NCBI GenBank assembly: GCA_014607495.2
Contig: CP053150.1
Span: 10,870,495 to 10,934,494, forward strand
Origin: Carposina sasakii
Lineage: Eukaryota; Arthropoda; Insecta; Lepidoptera; Carposinidae
Direction of reading: 5' to 3'
Length of the DNA: 64,000 nt
Of the stretch, positions 36,901 to 47,893 are shown piece by piece (position 1 is the stretch's first letter; each line of letters opens with the position of its first letter). Both the position numbers and the translations under genes were made by a program. The notes under the pieces are model-generated. The model saw only the letters and a list, made by a program, of their open reading frames with translations. It did not search any database and had not been told where the DNA came from.

Positions 36901-38856
36901 AACTATAGCCTTAAACGACTCACTACAATGATATTACAATGTGCTACTAACCCGGAAGTTGCCAATCTTATCGGCGACCATTCCGGCCAGCGGCGGCATC
37001 ACGATGGAGACGACGGGCGTGACGGCGGACATGATGGCTGTCTCTTCCACGTTGATGCCCAGCTCCCGCATGTGGATCGTCAGGTACGGGTACAGCACGA
37101 ACAGCGCTGGAAAATTCTTTCTTTATTCTTTATTGCACATACACAAAAAGAAATATGGCATACAACATTAAAGAAGAGATGCATGTACGAGTACAATGGC
37201 AAGCTTATCTTTACCAGAGATCTCTTCCAGCAAGCCAAGCAAGTGAAGAGAAATTGTTAACAACAGGGTAACATGTGCAATGAAACAAATTCTAAGAAAC
37301 TACAAAACTACATTAAGAAAAAAAAAGGAGAAAAAACAAATGACAGCATATTCATATAATGGACAGGTAGTGATCCTTCAGCTTTTCCCTAAATGTGCCA
37401 ACAGTGTGACAATCTCTAACCGTGTGGGGTAATTCATTCCAGAGCTTAACCGCCCGAACCGAGAAAGAATACCCAAAAGCCCCAGAATTAAATCGGGGAG
37501 TTTGTAGCAGTGATGCCGTTTTAGATCGGAGAGGCCGATCTCTTGAAAAGAGATATTTAAAGCGCTCACTGAGATATAACGGAGAAAAATGATAATTTAA
37601 AATTTTAAAAAGGAGTGTTAATAGATGAGTATTCCGGCGAAAACGAATCGGGAGCCATTTTAACTCTTTACGAAAGTGAGATACGTGATCAAATTTACGT
37701 AGTCCGTATATATTTTTTTTTATTTTATTTTTTTTATTTTTTTCATAATATACCTAAATTCTGTAGATGTTCGAGTTTATTTAGCAGCTCCTCATTGGCG
37801 TCGAGATAGCAAACATCCGCATAATCAATAAGAGGGAGAATAAGGGTCTGGGCAAGACTTATTTTAGTTAAATATCTTTATTTAAATTTTTCCTATCACC
37901 CACCTCACCCGTTCTGGGTGCCACCACTCTGCGCGAATCATATGACCCGAGTATCTGCCCAATTTTGTTTAATTCATCGTGTTGTGTCTTTCATTATAAT
38001 TTTTCAATATACAGGGTCTAACAGACAGGAGGGTTGAGCGAAATTCTTTCTAGCGCAATCAAATAATAGCCATGTTATTTAGAGTCCCAATTTTTTTGGA
38101 TAGGTTCTCTTTATTGTGCGCTATTTTCATAGCATTTCACATAACATTACCCCTTTTGCTCCACTCTGTATATGTTGGGGACCTATAAATGAGATGTTGG
38201 GCATAAAGCCCCTCTTAGTTAGGTTTATGGCAAAAAAGTATTATGCAGGTATACGCCCTTGATTAAACCTAATATTAAAGGTCAAACAGTTCATGTCTTT
38301 TTTTTCTGGATAGACAAATAAAGTCTTAGCAATTCGTAGTATTGTCTACGAAATCAATGTAGGTAAACTATTAAAACTAAATATACTTTACAATAATTTA
38401 TTTAATAATTATGCCTTGTCTAGTTATTACTTAGCTCTGTGAGTTTGACGTTTAAAAGTGAGATCTCGCTCTCACCAAATTCATCATACGGGTTCTGGTA
38501 TTGCAATTAGCCAAAAATTTGCAAGATTACGTCGTGACCCGTAAGTAACTTTTATTACTGTTTGCAATACGAGTAAAATAACATAAAGTAAATAAAATGT
38601 AGACATAAGAAGCATACGTGTGCAGTGTATTCATTAATTATCCTATACGTAGATACCTATAAATATAGGCACCTAGAATGGCGCCCAAATAATAATATAT
38701 TTAAAACATGTGATATTAATGATTCTGTTACATTCACTATAAAAAATATGATTACTTACTCGATGCATGGACGAAAAACAATATCTTCAGTGGTATAAGC
38801 TTCTTCTGTTTGAGGTCGTCGGTGATGCGCTTGAAAAATGATCGTATGAACTGCAT
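24943..38856 (-). CDS. MFSD6: MFSD6-like major facilitator transporter, 10 exons, 760 aa
   Basis: Exons (minus): 38856..38760, 37106..36952, 34407..34208, 33888..33369, 33164..33009, 31047..30851, 29382..29219, 27339..27136, 26831..26664, 25364..24943. All introns are GT-AG and the total is 761 codons including TAA. Three N-terminal membrane spans (from about residue 22; LKILFFVHAS, YPYLTIHMRELG, then PPLAGMVADKIG) are followed by a loop of about 260 residues with four N-glycosylation sequons and several Cys, typical of MFSD6. Spans resume near 369 (FWAYLAVRVFIGIIGG). The family-like motif YGLQRVYGSIGGMISSPLSG is at 407-426 and GYIESFLFWLLQDLG follows near 500. Later spans include GLYYGVGKGSGSLIGGYL, and a soluble acidic C-terminal tail starts near 673. 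MFSD6 proteins are orphan 12-span transporters; substrate cannot be read from sequence. The minus strand reads ...AATAACAG directly before CCACGATG, so a noncoding first exon further upstream is possible. Confidence 0.9.
25420..25510 (+). mobile_element. RTE-type LINE 3' tail fragment
   Basis: It holds 'gggtgcctacgtccggcagtc' and 'gactgcaataggctgacaatg', the standard tail of the RTE family here. It lies in the last intron of the MFSD6-like gene. Confidence 0.6.
25930..26340 (-). pseudogene. LINE reverse-transcriptase C-terminal fragment
   Basis: A 134-codon minus-strand frame reads CNMLARRFARCSNDVKLTLF, KAYCQSFYTCNLWVSYTQRAY and YNNAFRVLFGLPRYCSASTM. This matches the end of the RT region of a common lepidopteran LINE. 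It is 5'-truncated, has no start of its own, and lies in the last MFSD6 intron in the sense orientation. Confidence 0.75.
27413..27600 (+). mobile_element. tRNA-like SINE (GGCCGATTGG family), internally altered
   Basis: It starts gacggccgatagtagtgacc, has the B-box-like ggtcctgggttcg, and continues with tgtttgtttccgagtcatgg. The same order occurs at 54915-55062 on the other strand. The head is shortened and partly duplicated (gttcgggatcgaatccc). Confidence 0.65.
27891..28858. mobile_element. TIR element (aggtaggggaagatcgggta)
   Basis: The left end aggtaggggaagatcgggta is matched in inverse at the right end, taatg/cattac included, with one change (C/T). The terminal repeat is about 23 bp. A fragment of MITE family A (28337-28484) sits inside. 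No transposase was recognised; the frame around 28500-28650 is lysine-rich and not identified. It lies in an MFSD6 intron. Confidence 0.6.
28337..28484 (+). mobile_element. MITE family A, half copy
   Basis: It starts tatacagggtgatttttggt and follows family A to 'actgcgtttctgcataaa', then stops abruptly. It is nested in the TIR element at 27891-28858. Confidence 0.7.
29842..30649 (-). mobile_element. Helitron-like element with internal minisatellite
   Basis: Read on the minus strand, it begins TCTATACTAATATTATAAAG and ends in a GC-rich stretch GAAGCGAGGGCGGGCCACTAT, which parallels the CTAG end of the clearer copies but is not a perfect CTRR. Its middle is a tandem array (29931-30510). It lies in an MFSD6 intron and has no Rep/helicase gene. 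Confidence 0.6.
29931..30510. repeat. Minisatellite, six cores, unit about 115-130 bases
   Basis: The core ttcccgttggtccccttccc followed by gtgggaatttcgggaaatcc recurs from 29931, 30045, 30172, 30219, 30346 and 30474. Spacings are 114-130 bases except one 47-base step, where a unit has lost its middle. Units also share 'gatttcagcttcatatgtat'. Confidence 0.85.
32422..32469 (+). mobile_element. 48-base 5'-truncated tRNA-like retroposon tail with 9-bp target duplication
   Basis: It contains gttcgattcccactcgggtg and ttttttccatttctttatta, the end of the monomer at 18419-19012. ATCCACAAT flanks it at 32413-32421 and 32470-32478. This is a very short insertion that fits target-primed reverse transcription stopping early. 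Confidence 0.75.
34551..34572. repeat. Short perfect hairpin
   Basis: gtcttcgct and agcgaagac pair around a 4-base loop (ccgc). It lies in an MFSD6 intron and could be the terminal hairpin of a decayed Helitron; no other part of one was identified next to it. Confidence 0.5.
36298..36634 (-). mobile_element. Non-autonomous Helitron (337 bp)
   Basis: On the minus strand it begins TCTATACATATAATAAAAAT and ends GACGGAGTCGCGGGCGTCCA then CTAG, with the short GC hairpin just before the CTAG. Host bases A and T flank it, as expected for Helitron insertion. It holds the familiar 'atcggttcagccgtttttga' block. It lies between exons 2 and 3 of the MFSD6-like gene. Confidence 0.75.
37114..37870 (-). 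mobile_element. CR1-like LINE, 5'-truncated, ending about 8 bases from a splice acceptor
   Basis: The minus strand encodes LILPLIDYADVCYLDANEEL near 37850-37770 and FSVRAVKLWNELPHTVRDCH ending HYLSII-stop near 37370, with a frame break between. The 3' UTR ends in AATAAAGAATAAAGAAAGAA. The tail abuts the acceptor of MFSD6 exon 2 (37106). The LINE is in the sense orientation of the gene. Confidence 0.75.
38410..38499 (+). repeat. Single arm of the foldback family at 45214-45508
   Basis: The sequence from ccttgtctagttattactta to ctcaccaaattcatcatacg matches the right arm at 45418-45507 with few changes. It lies in the first MFSD6 intron. Confidence 0.65.
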
Positions 38857-39606
38857 CGTGGCTGTTATTATTATAGGTACACTGCAACTACGTTAATCCT
38901 AAGTGGGAAACCGTTTAGTCAACCAGTCTCCTTCATGGATTCCTCTTCTTTTGTATTCTGGAGACAACTTCCATGTGTCTTTCTTACATTTCGGCTTCTG
39001 TAACAAGTGTAACAACAACCAATAAGTAAATTGCAGTAGAAAAGCTATATTTTTCGAGTCACTTTGCAAACAGTTAGGTAGGTGAAGAGACCTAAGCGCA
39101 TGATGAATAAGTTACAGTAGGCAAAATTATAGTTTAGATGTAAGAAAATTCGAGTTCTTTATATACCTACCGATTAAATTTACCTATCGAGTAAATTCGA
39201 AAATGACGAGACACCAGAAATTTCTAGAAAAGAAACCTTTACCTACACTACATGGTATGATATACCTTACTCTGCCATAATAATGAATGTTGAGGCACAT
39301 GGTTTGCGACTGTTTATTAATGATTTTATGGGATTGCCCATTGTGATGGCAAACACCGCTCGAATATCGTCTTCTTTTAGGTTTTAGGTTGATAACATCT
39401 GTATACTCTGAATGTGTAATCCTAATCAGTACCTATGGATAATTTTAAAAACCACAAATTGTGATCTACAGCTATGAATCCATTACCTATTTATATTCAC
39501 CTAAATAAATATAGATACTACCTACACACATACAAGTACAACGTTAAGTATTAAGTACAATGTAAAAGCTAAATATAGGTACATAAAATTAAAAGTAAGT
39601 ATAAAC

Positions 39607-40492
39607 TATACAGGATGTAAAAAGACAACTTCATATTCTTTGTAATGTTACGATCATTTTTAGGATTCCGTAGCCAAATGACAGAAAACGGAACCCTTAT
39701 AGTTTCGTCATGTCTGTCTGTCCGTCCGTATGTCACAGCCACTTTTCTCCGAAACTATAAGAACTGTTGAAACTTGGTTAGTAGATGTATTCTGTGAACC
39801 GCATTAAGATAATGAGACAAAATTAGAAAGAAAAAAATTGGGGGTTCCCCATACATCGAACTAAGACTCAAAAATTTTTTTTCATCTAACCCATACGTGT
39901 GGGGTAGAACCCATATCTATGGATAGAACTTCAAAAATGATATTGATGTTTCTAACATCATTTTTTTCTAAACTGAATAGTTTGCGCGAGAGACAATTCC
40001 AAAGTAGTAAAATGTGTGTCGTCGTCCCCTGTTAACTTCTAAAATGAGAGAATGATAAAGCTAAAAAAATATGATGTACATTACCATGCATACTGCCAAC
40101 GAAAATTGGTTTGAACGACATCTAGTAGTTTTTTTAATTCATAAATCGTAAACTGCAATTTACCTTTCATACGGAACCCTTCATGGGCGAGTCCGACTCG
40201 CACTTGGCGCTTTTTTCTATGGGATCAACCCTGGGAAACGATTTTTTTTTATAATGCATGTATTCGTTTAATTTCGTTTGATGCGCAAAGTACAAATGTA
40301 CCTATAGAAATGTTTGTTAATCGATTCCAGATGGTTTTATGTAAAAAAAAATAATAATATTCATGTAACTTTGGTCCTCAATATCTTTGAAACCCGTGGT
40401 TTCCCAGGGGCGCTTCCGTAGAAAAAAAATATCGTAATGTTACAAAGAATATGTATTACGAGAAATAACGTAGTCTTTTTACACCCAGTATA
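39607..40492. mobile_element. MITE family B, split by a nested insertion
   Basis: It starts tatacaggatgtaaaaagac and ends gtctttttacacccagtata, inverted ends shared with the intact copy at 50152-50548. A foreign block at 39661-40211 splits the copy within 'gatcattttttt.ctatgg'. Confidence 0.75.
39661..40211 (+). mobile_element. Interspersed element 'ggattccgtagccaaa...cgactcgcacttggcg'
   Basis: It begins aggattccgtagccaaatga and ends gcgagtccgactcgcacttgg, boundaries set by the interrupted MITE B. The phrase gacagaaaacggaacccttat recurs in part near the right end (atacggaacccttcatgggc). I know this repeat type as widespread in Lepidoptera but cannot assign a class. Confidence 0.65.
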
Positions 40493-40732
40493 AATGGACC
40501 ATTCTCACTAACAGCCAATTTCAATAACCGATCTCGAGAAATTTCATGTATATTTCACAGTAAGTATCTAAATCTTCAATTGTGTTCATACAAAATAAAA
40601 AATACCGAAATTCTTTATCAACTCTCGTATTGAAATTGGCCGTATGTTTAGACTGTTACGAAAAAATCCTATTTAATTTCCCAAATTTTATGTGAATAAA
40701 CACTTTATATGGAGTATAAAGTTATCTAAGTA

Positions 40733-40864
40733 TGTACAGGGTGTAACAGAACGGGTATGTTAAGCGAAAAGCTATGTAATAGACCACTATTATATATTTC
40801 CAAAATTTTAGACTCAAAATGACATGTTTATTTTTAAAAATTGTATGAACATTCCTAATTTCTC
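40733..40864 (+). mobile_element. TACAGGGTGTAACA-family fragment
   Basis: It starts gtacagggtgtaacagaacg and continues ttaagcgaaaagctatgtaa, then 'gactcaaaatgacatgttta'. It is one arm of the palindromic family at 63357-63614. Confidence 0.55.
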
Positions 40865-41232
40865 TATACAGGGTGTTTTTTTGTGGCCACCTTTAACGAA
40901 GGGTACGTATTGTATACATGAAATAAAATAAGTTTATGCCAAAAAAAATGCTGGGAAAAAAAAATTTTTTTTTGAATTTTTTTTTTAAATTCCTTGATCG
41001 TCGAAATGAGTGTTTATGTTAGTTTTTTTATAGGTAGATATTAATTATTTTTCGTGAAAAAATCCTGCTACGCGCGTCTAGTGCATTTATGCAGAAAAAC
41101 GCAGTCTATTTACCAACTTTGGACCCTATATTTTGGAAACCAGACACTTCCCAGGTAGCTTCCATGGAGAAAAATGATCGTGATGATGGGGTCCGTATTT
41201 TCGGGAACGTTGACGACCAAAAATACCCTGTA
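40865..41232 (-). mobile_element. MITE family A, full copy
   Basis: It begins tatacagggtgtttttttgt and ends ttgacgaccaaaaatacc with ctgta. It is the inverse orientation of the copy at 54529-54914; shared landmarks are ggccacctttaacgaagggt and cgcagtctatttac. Confidence 0.8.
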
Positions 41233-41376
41233 TTATCTGAAAAATTAAACATGTGATTTCGTTCCGATATAAAAATAAGTAAGTGAGCCAATAGTCTACA
41301 GATTTTTTAGTCATTCAATGTAGCTTTACACTTACTGCTACGAGTATTTCTGTTTTTTTTAATTTCAAATCATAAA

Positions 41377-41510
41377 TATACAGGGTGTAACAAAAGGGGT
41401 ATGTTAAGTAAAAAGCTATGTAAATAGCCCACTAAAAGGAACCCACAAAATTTTTGACTCGAAATCACATGTTTATGGAGATATACCGTAAAAATAAACA
41501 TTTACATACT
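41377..41510 (+). mobile_element. TACAGGGTGTAACA-family half element
   Basis: It reads tatacagggtgtaacaaaag, then ttaagtaaaaagctatgtaa and gactcgaaatcacatgttta. The second arm is missing. It is sandwiched between two MITE A copies. Confidence 0.6.
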
Positions 41511-41790
41511 AATGGGGGGTCAGTGTTTGGTCTTAGTGGTTCACGTTTTCAGCCAGAAAACTTGTACCTATAAAATGCTAAGAATACCGAAAGTGCACGC
41601 CTAGGTGTGCAGAGCTAGGCTATTGGCACGCACTGACAAGTACTTCATACACGTCCTCGCTGCCTGTTGAATGCCGCCGCAGTCAACGGGCGGGCCCACC
41701 AAGCTCCAACTTGGTGGGTCGTCCTCCTCGGGCAATGTTGTGGTTTAAAACGAGCCCTGCACTAAGTACCTCGTAACCACAATAGCTAAG

Positions 41791-42161
41791 TATACAGGGT
41801 GTTTTTTTGTGGCCACCATTAACGAAGCGTATGTTCTCTATACATCAAATAAAGTAAGTTTATGCCAAAAAAATGCTGGGATATTTTTTTTTTAATTACT
41901 TGATCGGGCGAAATTTATAGTATCTAGTGTTTATGTTAGTTTTATTATAGACAGATATTAATTATTTCTCGTGAAAAAACCTTGCTACGCGCGTCTATGT
42001 GCATTTATGCAGAAAAACGCAGTCTATTTACTCAACTTTGGACCCTAATATTTTGGAAACCAGACACTTCCCAGGTATGCTTCCATGGAGAAAAATGATC
42101 GTGATGATGAGGAGATTCCGTAGTTTTCGGGAACGTTGACGACCAAAAATCACCCTGTATA
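41791..42161 (-). mobile_element. MITE family A, full copy abutting a LINE
   Basis: It begins tatacagggtgtttttttgt and ends aaaaatcaccctgtata. The Jockey-like LINE starts at the next base. A GC-rich hairpin (ccaccaag/cttggtgg, 41697-41718) lies just upstream of it. Confidence 0.8.
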
Positions 42162-44960
42162 GTCCGAAGGCGAGTATTCGGCGCCATAACCGATCTAGCT
42201 GGCAAGGGGAAGACAACCCCAAAAAAAAAAAAATAATAATAACACACACAAACCATGGAAGCAAGACTTAAAGAAATATTACCCCAGGAGGGTACCGGTG
42301 AAAACGGAGAATCCCTTCCTGAGCGTAGCTCAGGCTGCCCCACGTACTCTGGGGGGGCAAAGAATTGCAATCCAAGGAAACCATACCTGACAAACCAAAA
42401 AAGCTTTGACCCAACAAATATTTCATCCAGGCCTATTTAACAGACAACGCTCAGCATCACTTAGTGATACCAGCAAGCCGAACCAAAAACAGACAAACAA
42501 TACACACCCATCAACCAGCAACTTTAATCCAAATGTGCCCTGGCAGAGAATGCCAAACCAAAAAAGGATTCGCTCACCAGACGAACAAATACTGAATCAA
42601 GCCAAAAGAACACAAAGGGAACAAGCACCTAACAGACATACACATACAGAAATGGACATTGCTCCTAACATAGAAATAAGCAATAGCTTTACCATATTAA
42701 ATGTTGATGAAACAGAACCTGTAACTGTTCCTAGAAGAATACCCAAACCACCGCCAATAATATTGTATGGTGTTGATGATCTCAAAAAGTTATCAGAACT
42801 AATAGAGTAAGTGCTAGAGAAAGACGAGTACACTTTTAAGGTGGTATCTAGAAATCAACTGATCGTATCATTTAGTAATGTCGATAAATACAAAACTTTA
42901 ATTGAACATATTAAGAGGTAAGGGACTGATAAAGGACACACTTTTACTCGAAAAGATAAAAAATGCATGAGGATTGTCATAAAACACCTACACTTCAGTA
43001 CACCAAAGGAGGCCATCATCGAGGCTATTGAGGAAACTGGAAACACCGTAGAAGGAGAAATAGTGACAGTACGTAAAGCTGGAAGCAAGGAGCCTCTTAA
43101 CACATTTTTTTTGTTAATATATCACCTCATGATAATAAAAAAAGGGTTAAAGAAATAAAAGCCATTTATAACCAGAAGGTTACCATAGAAGATCCACTAA
43201 GAAAAACCACCATAGTGCAATGTAAAAGATGCCAACAGTATGGTCACAGCAAAAATAATTGCATGAGGCCATATAGGTGTGTCAAATGTGCTGGAGCACA
43301 CAAAACCACTTTGTGCACAATAGACAGTAATACACCCGCTGTGCGCACCTTGTGTTCAGGGAGCCATCCTGTAAGTTATAAAGGATGCCAAGTTTACAGG
43401 GAAATTCTAGCCCGAAAGCAAACTGGAAATAGCAGTAAATTGTATGCGAGAACAACAACTTCTCTGAAAATACCGAAGAGCTACTCAGCCAATAATGGCC
43501 AGCAACCTGATACAAAATTTATTGATCGAAATAAAGCCGTAGACGATGTACACAACCATTCAAAAGGAAGACGCCTAAATGTAATGGAGGAAAGCAAACT
43601 TTACAGTACAGCTGTCAAAACCGGACCCAAGAACACTGCTAACAAACTAGATCACATAAATCTTACACAGATAGATAAAACACATAAGTACTTAAGTGAT
43701 AAGTATGACTAAATCACTAAATAAAGATAACGAGAAGATGCATACTATGGAAGTGCAAAGAAAACATACTACAACAAACGCTGACATGGAGTCACAGAGA
43801 ACAAATTTTAGAGAAACTGGAATAGAAAACACTGCCCGAGAACAAAGATTTAAGCTAGAAGATCTCTTAATAAAACAAACTGCAAGGATTAACGATCTAG
43901 TAGCACAGCTTAATAAAATGATGGATCTCATCATGATGCTCATCAGTAAATTTCCATAATGCTCTCCTTACGTATTGCGACCTGGAACATAAATGGCCTG
44001 AAGAGATGAATGAATGGCCAGAACTTACATTGTTTCTGAAAGCAAACAAAGTGGATATTGCTCTGATATCCGAAACCCATCTTACCGATAGATCGATATT
44101 TAAGATAGATGAATATTGTGTTTATGCTACTAATCATCCTGGTACTACATCACATGGTGGGAGTGCAGTATAAAGATTCCAGAACTTAGCTTTGCGAACC
44201 ATCACAAGCGCACACTGGTAAGAAACGAGGAAATTCATGACTATCTCGACATGCCAACCGTCAAGCAGGAGGTTGCCGAGAGTAGTAAGAAGTACAAGGA
44301 AAGGCTTAATAGACATTGCAACGAACTGGCTAAGAATCTGTTGAAAACACAAAACCACGTAGCACGGCTTAAAAGATGGCAAATACTAAGACTAGATCAG
44401 AGAAACGAACCAATTCTATCACAATTACGGTATAATTCAATGGAATTGTACCCTTCAATGCTTTTACTCAGAACGAATCTGATTATGGCTTAGTAGCCGA
44501 TGGCAGATACATCAAGGAAAAAAAAACATACTAATACCATTACCAGCTATCTCAGAAAAATATGTTGGGGTTATTACGAATAGCCAAAAATGGCGCAAAA
44601 AATCACTAATTTGACAAATTTTAACGTAATGTACAAATCTATAGAGGCTCACGAAGACAAATGAGGCGAGGTGAATAACCACGGCGGCGGCGTCTAAATA
44701 ATTAATGCTGCCAGCAAGTGAATAATCCTTCGATTTGGAGATTTTTTTTAGTTTTGGAATATACCTATTTTCGGAATTATCCCAATGCATTATTATAGTT
44801 TAAGTTACTTTCCTACCTATCTACGTTCTCAGTGTACTTAATTTTGTTTATAGTGGTAGTTAATTGTAAATATAAAAAAGTGGACATAGATTAGTTAGTT
44901 AGCTTTAGGAAATTTAAATTTGCTTAACATTGTTAAATAAACATCGATTATTAATGTACT
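42162..44960 (+). mobile_element. Jockey-like LINE with large internal ORF2 deletion
   Basis: ORF1 (about 42255-43710) is broken by frameshifts and stops but keeps a Gag-type zinc-knuckle run: CKRCQQYGHSKNNC, CVKCAGAHKTTLC and LCSGSHPVSYKGC near 43220-43390. A Lys/Glu-rich helical frame (43696-43956) follows. ORF2 begins about 43959 with LSLRIATWNINGLKR and VDIALISETHLTDR, an AP-endonuclease start, then has HGGSAV near 44155. The next residues (LALRTITSAHWYVRNEEIHD, then YKERLNRHCNELAKNLL) belong to the extreme C-terminus. Most of the endonuclease and the whole RT core are therefore missing. A 3' UTR of about 450 bases follows. Confidence 0.85.
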
Positions 44961-45213
44961 AGTTAGATAAGAGGATACTGGCAGGTTGACCGAGACTTAA
45001 TGTTCTCTCGATTCAAGTAATTAGGTACAAATTCACATGAATTTACTTACTCACGACACAAAGAATATACTTACTCTCTAACGATTCGACATATAAGCAT
45101 TAACAACTTGGTTGTCGATGGTCGTTTTATATGTTACTTTCTATGTTCAGAAAATTCATAATACCTAATTATCAGTTGAACATTGCGATCAGCCTTAGAG
45201 ATAATTTACTGCA

Positions 45214-45508
45214 CCAGCACCGGTATGATGAATTTGGTGAGAGCGAGATGTCTCACTTTTAAACTTTAAATTAACTAAATAAACTAAGTGGATGTACTTT
45301 GCATGTAAAGAATAGACTTAAGAATTAGAATAGACACTCGTTCTCGAGCCAGGACTGAAGGAATTAGGGCTGATAGGAATGGTTTGCAATCCCTTTTTAC
45401 ACACCAAGTAGAAACACTTGTCTTGTCTAGTTATTACTTAGCTCTGTAGATTTTACGTTTAAAAGTAAGACATCTCGCTCTCACCAAATTCATCATACCG
45501 GTACAGGA
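45214..45508. mobile_element. Foldback MITE
   Basis: Left arm ccagcaccggtatgatgaat... (45214-45264) pairs with right arm ...attcatcataccggtacagg (45457-45508). Both include the gagagcgagatgtct block in inverse. A lone right arm lies at 38410-38499. Confidence 0.7.
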
Positions 45509-47344
45509 ATCCAAATGTTGCGCGCAACCGCGGTACATCTAAATGTAATGAATCTCATTATTTTGTGATAATTTAGGGAGTTCGACTTCATGTTCAATTT
45601 ACACCAGATATCTTTGTAAAACCTTAACAGGTCTTACAGACTCACGCCGAGGAGATTCCGCGAGAATTGAAGACGTGAAAATGAGAACTTATGAAACATA
45701 TCACGTAAACGTGTCTCGGGTGTTCTCGGCAGGCTGAATACCATACGTATCTATTTTGCAAAAGCTTACAAGCAATCAGAGAATATCGTACAATTTTGCT
45801 ATCGCGTTGATTTTGCAACTTTTGGTTTGGTATACGGGGGCTGGGCTTCTCGATGTACCTAAGTCTATAGATGGGTGAATTTCAACAACCTCGATTTTTT
45901 ACTAATTACGCTGGCGAAATTTTATATCCACTTTCTATAACTTTTTTGTATTCGAAGTAATAGCTAAAAATATATAATATTCAGTCATATGGTACACATT
46001 TTTAAAAACGTATTATTTCTTGAGATATCTGCATTTAAAAATTTCAATCGCCACCGATATTATTATCAAACGACCGAAATTGTTAATCTCTCCACTGAAA
46101 TTTATTACAACCAGCGGAATTATAAATACAGGAGAACATCATACGAATTACCTATTTATTTATTTTATAAGAACTTGAAAACTTTAGATTTTTCGTTTAT
46201 TAGTTGGTAATAATGTTTATCATCATGATTATAGCTTAGAATCTATAATAACAAATTTAAGGAACACGTTTTAACAGTTAGGGAAATATTTTATTACATA
46301 CTTTAAAATGCTTCCTAATGACTTTTTTCTTAGCATAAAACGTAGTGGCCGTGGTATCTCCTTTAAGACCTCGCAGTTTTGACTACACCATTTCAGGAAC
46401 CTAGCCGTATTTATTTATATATACGTAAAAATCTTCGAAAACCAGAAATAAGGATCATTTCTTTTCACATTTGAAAGTGCACCTCGTTAGCTACCTTTAT
46501 ATATAAGGAACACCCCATCCGGAAATTCACGGTGTCGGAGATATGACATTTTATGATTTTTTTTAAATCTCCTTTTAGAGGAGTAGAATGGCATATAAGA
46601 AATAAATCACATTTTATACTTTGACCTCCCAAAAATCTATCAACATGGAATGGTCAAGCAAAATTTGTTAAATGTTTTTGCCAATTAAGCCCCTACTCTT
46701 TCAAAATAATATACTGCGTAATGCGTACCCTTTATCAAACTAAATTCCTTATTTAATAAGCTACTCAAAAAGGTGTAACTTATTACGACAAAGCTTACCA
46801 GCAGCTGACCAATATAGGTTTCAAAAAATACATTCCGTGGCGCTACAGCCTATAGCAGTGTTATATTGAGGCAAGTAGAATGTAGAACTCTTCTGTTATC
46901 ATCAGGCATACTTGTTCAAGCTACTCGGGTTTATCGCAAAGTTACTCGGGTTTATTCGTAACTGTTCATTTATGGTAGCAATTTCGGTGGTTGAACTGAA
47001 GGCCAAGTCATAATCAATATCACAAAACGTGGGATTGAAGTAGATAATAATTATGTGCATGAGTACACCTACTAGGCCAGTAGAACATTCAATATATAGA
47101 TATTTTTTCTGAGAACAGTCAGAACTATATTACATTCTTATTGGTCAGCTATTAATATTGAGAGATGAACCTTAAGTGCCTGGATGAACTTAGTTCATTT
47201 AGGAACAGTTCCCTTCCTATGATTTTATAACGTCTACTTGTCGATATGTGTACATATGCTGTCTATCGATTGACCTACAGTGCTCAGACTGCATCAGGAA
47301 ACCAATTAGGTATGCTAATCGCCTACCAAAAAGGAACTGGATAG

Positions 47345-47500
47345 TAAAAGTGCCGGCCATGTTAGTCGTTTAGACACCGAAAGATAGACGAACAGTGCAA
47401 CTGGCTGGATGCTACAGAGCGGCTGCCTGGGGTAGGAGTAAGACGAGATGGAGGTGGCGGTATGACCTCGATTCGAGTTGAACTGCATCATGAAAAGGCC
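47345..47500 (+). pseudogene. LINE 3' remnant
   Basis: Plus frames read AGHVSRLDTER, then QCNWLDATERLPGVGVRRDG-like sequence and RWRYDLDSS, a decayed 'AGHVARR...W...R.RGRPKRRW.DDL' end. Frames change at least twice. Confidence 0.45.
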
Positions 47501-47893
47501 TTTGGATAGCAGTAAGATTCCTATGCTATTATATATATATTATAATGTCAGTTCATCACCTTTGTATTTTTTAAATTTGACTACAAACTTAGGTTACTTG
47601 TTAAAAAAGATTGTCGCGCCATAGGATAGCACTTTTAAAATTCTTATTAGTCAGCTGTTGGTAAGCTTTTTCATAATTATACCTTTTGAATTTAGTTTAA
47701 TTAAGTGTGCGAATTACGTGAAATCATTATTTTGAATGAATAGGAAAGAATCAGGAAAAAAAATTATAAACCTTTTGGTAATTGTACTTTGACAATGCCA
47801 AGTTGATGTCTGTTGTTTTGTCTCCAATGATTATTTATTTATCTAGTTGGATTACTGAAATATACACGTATTTTAGTTTTTTATACATTTCCA

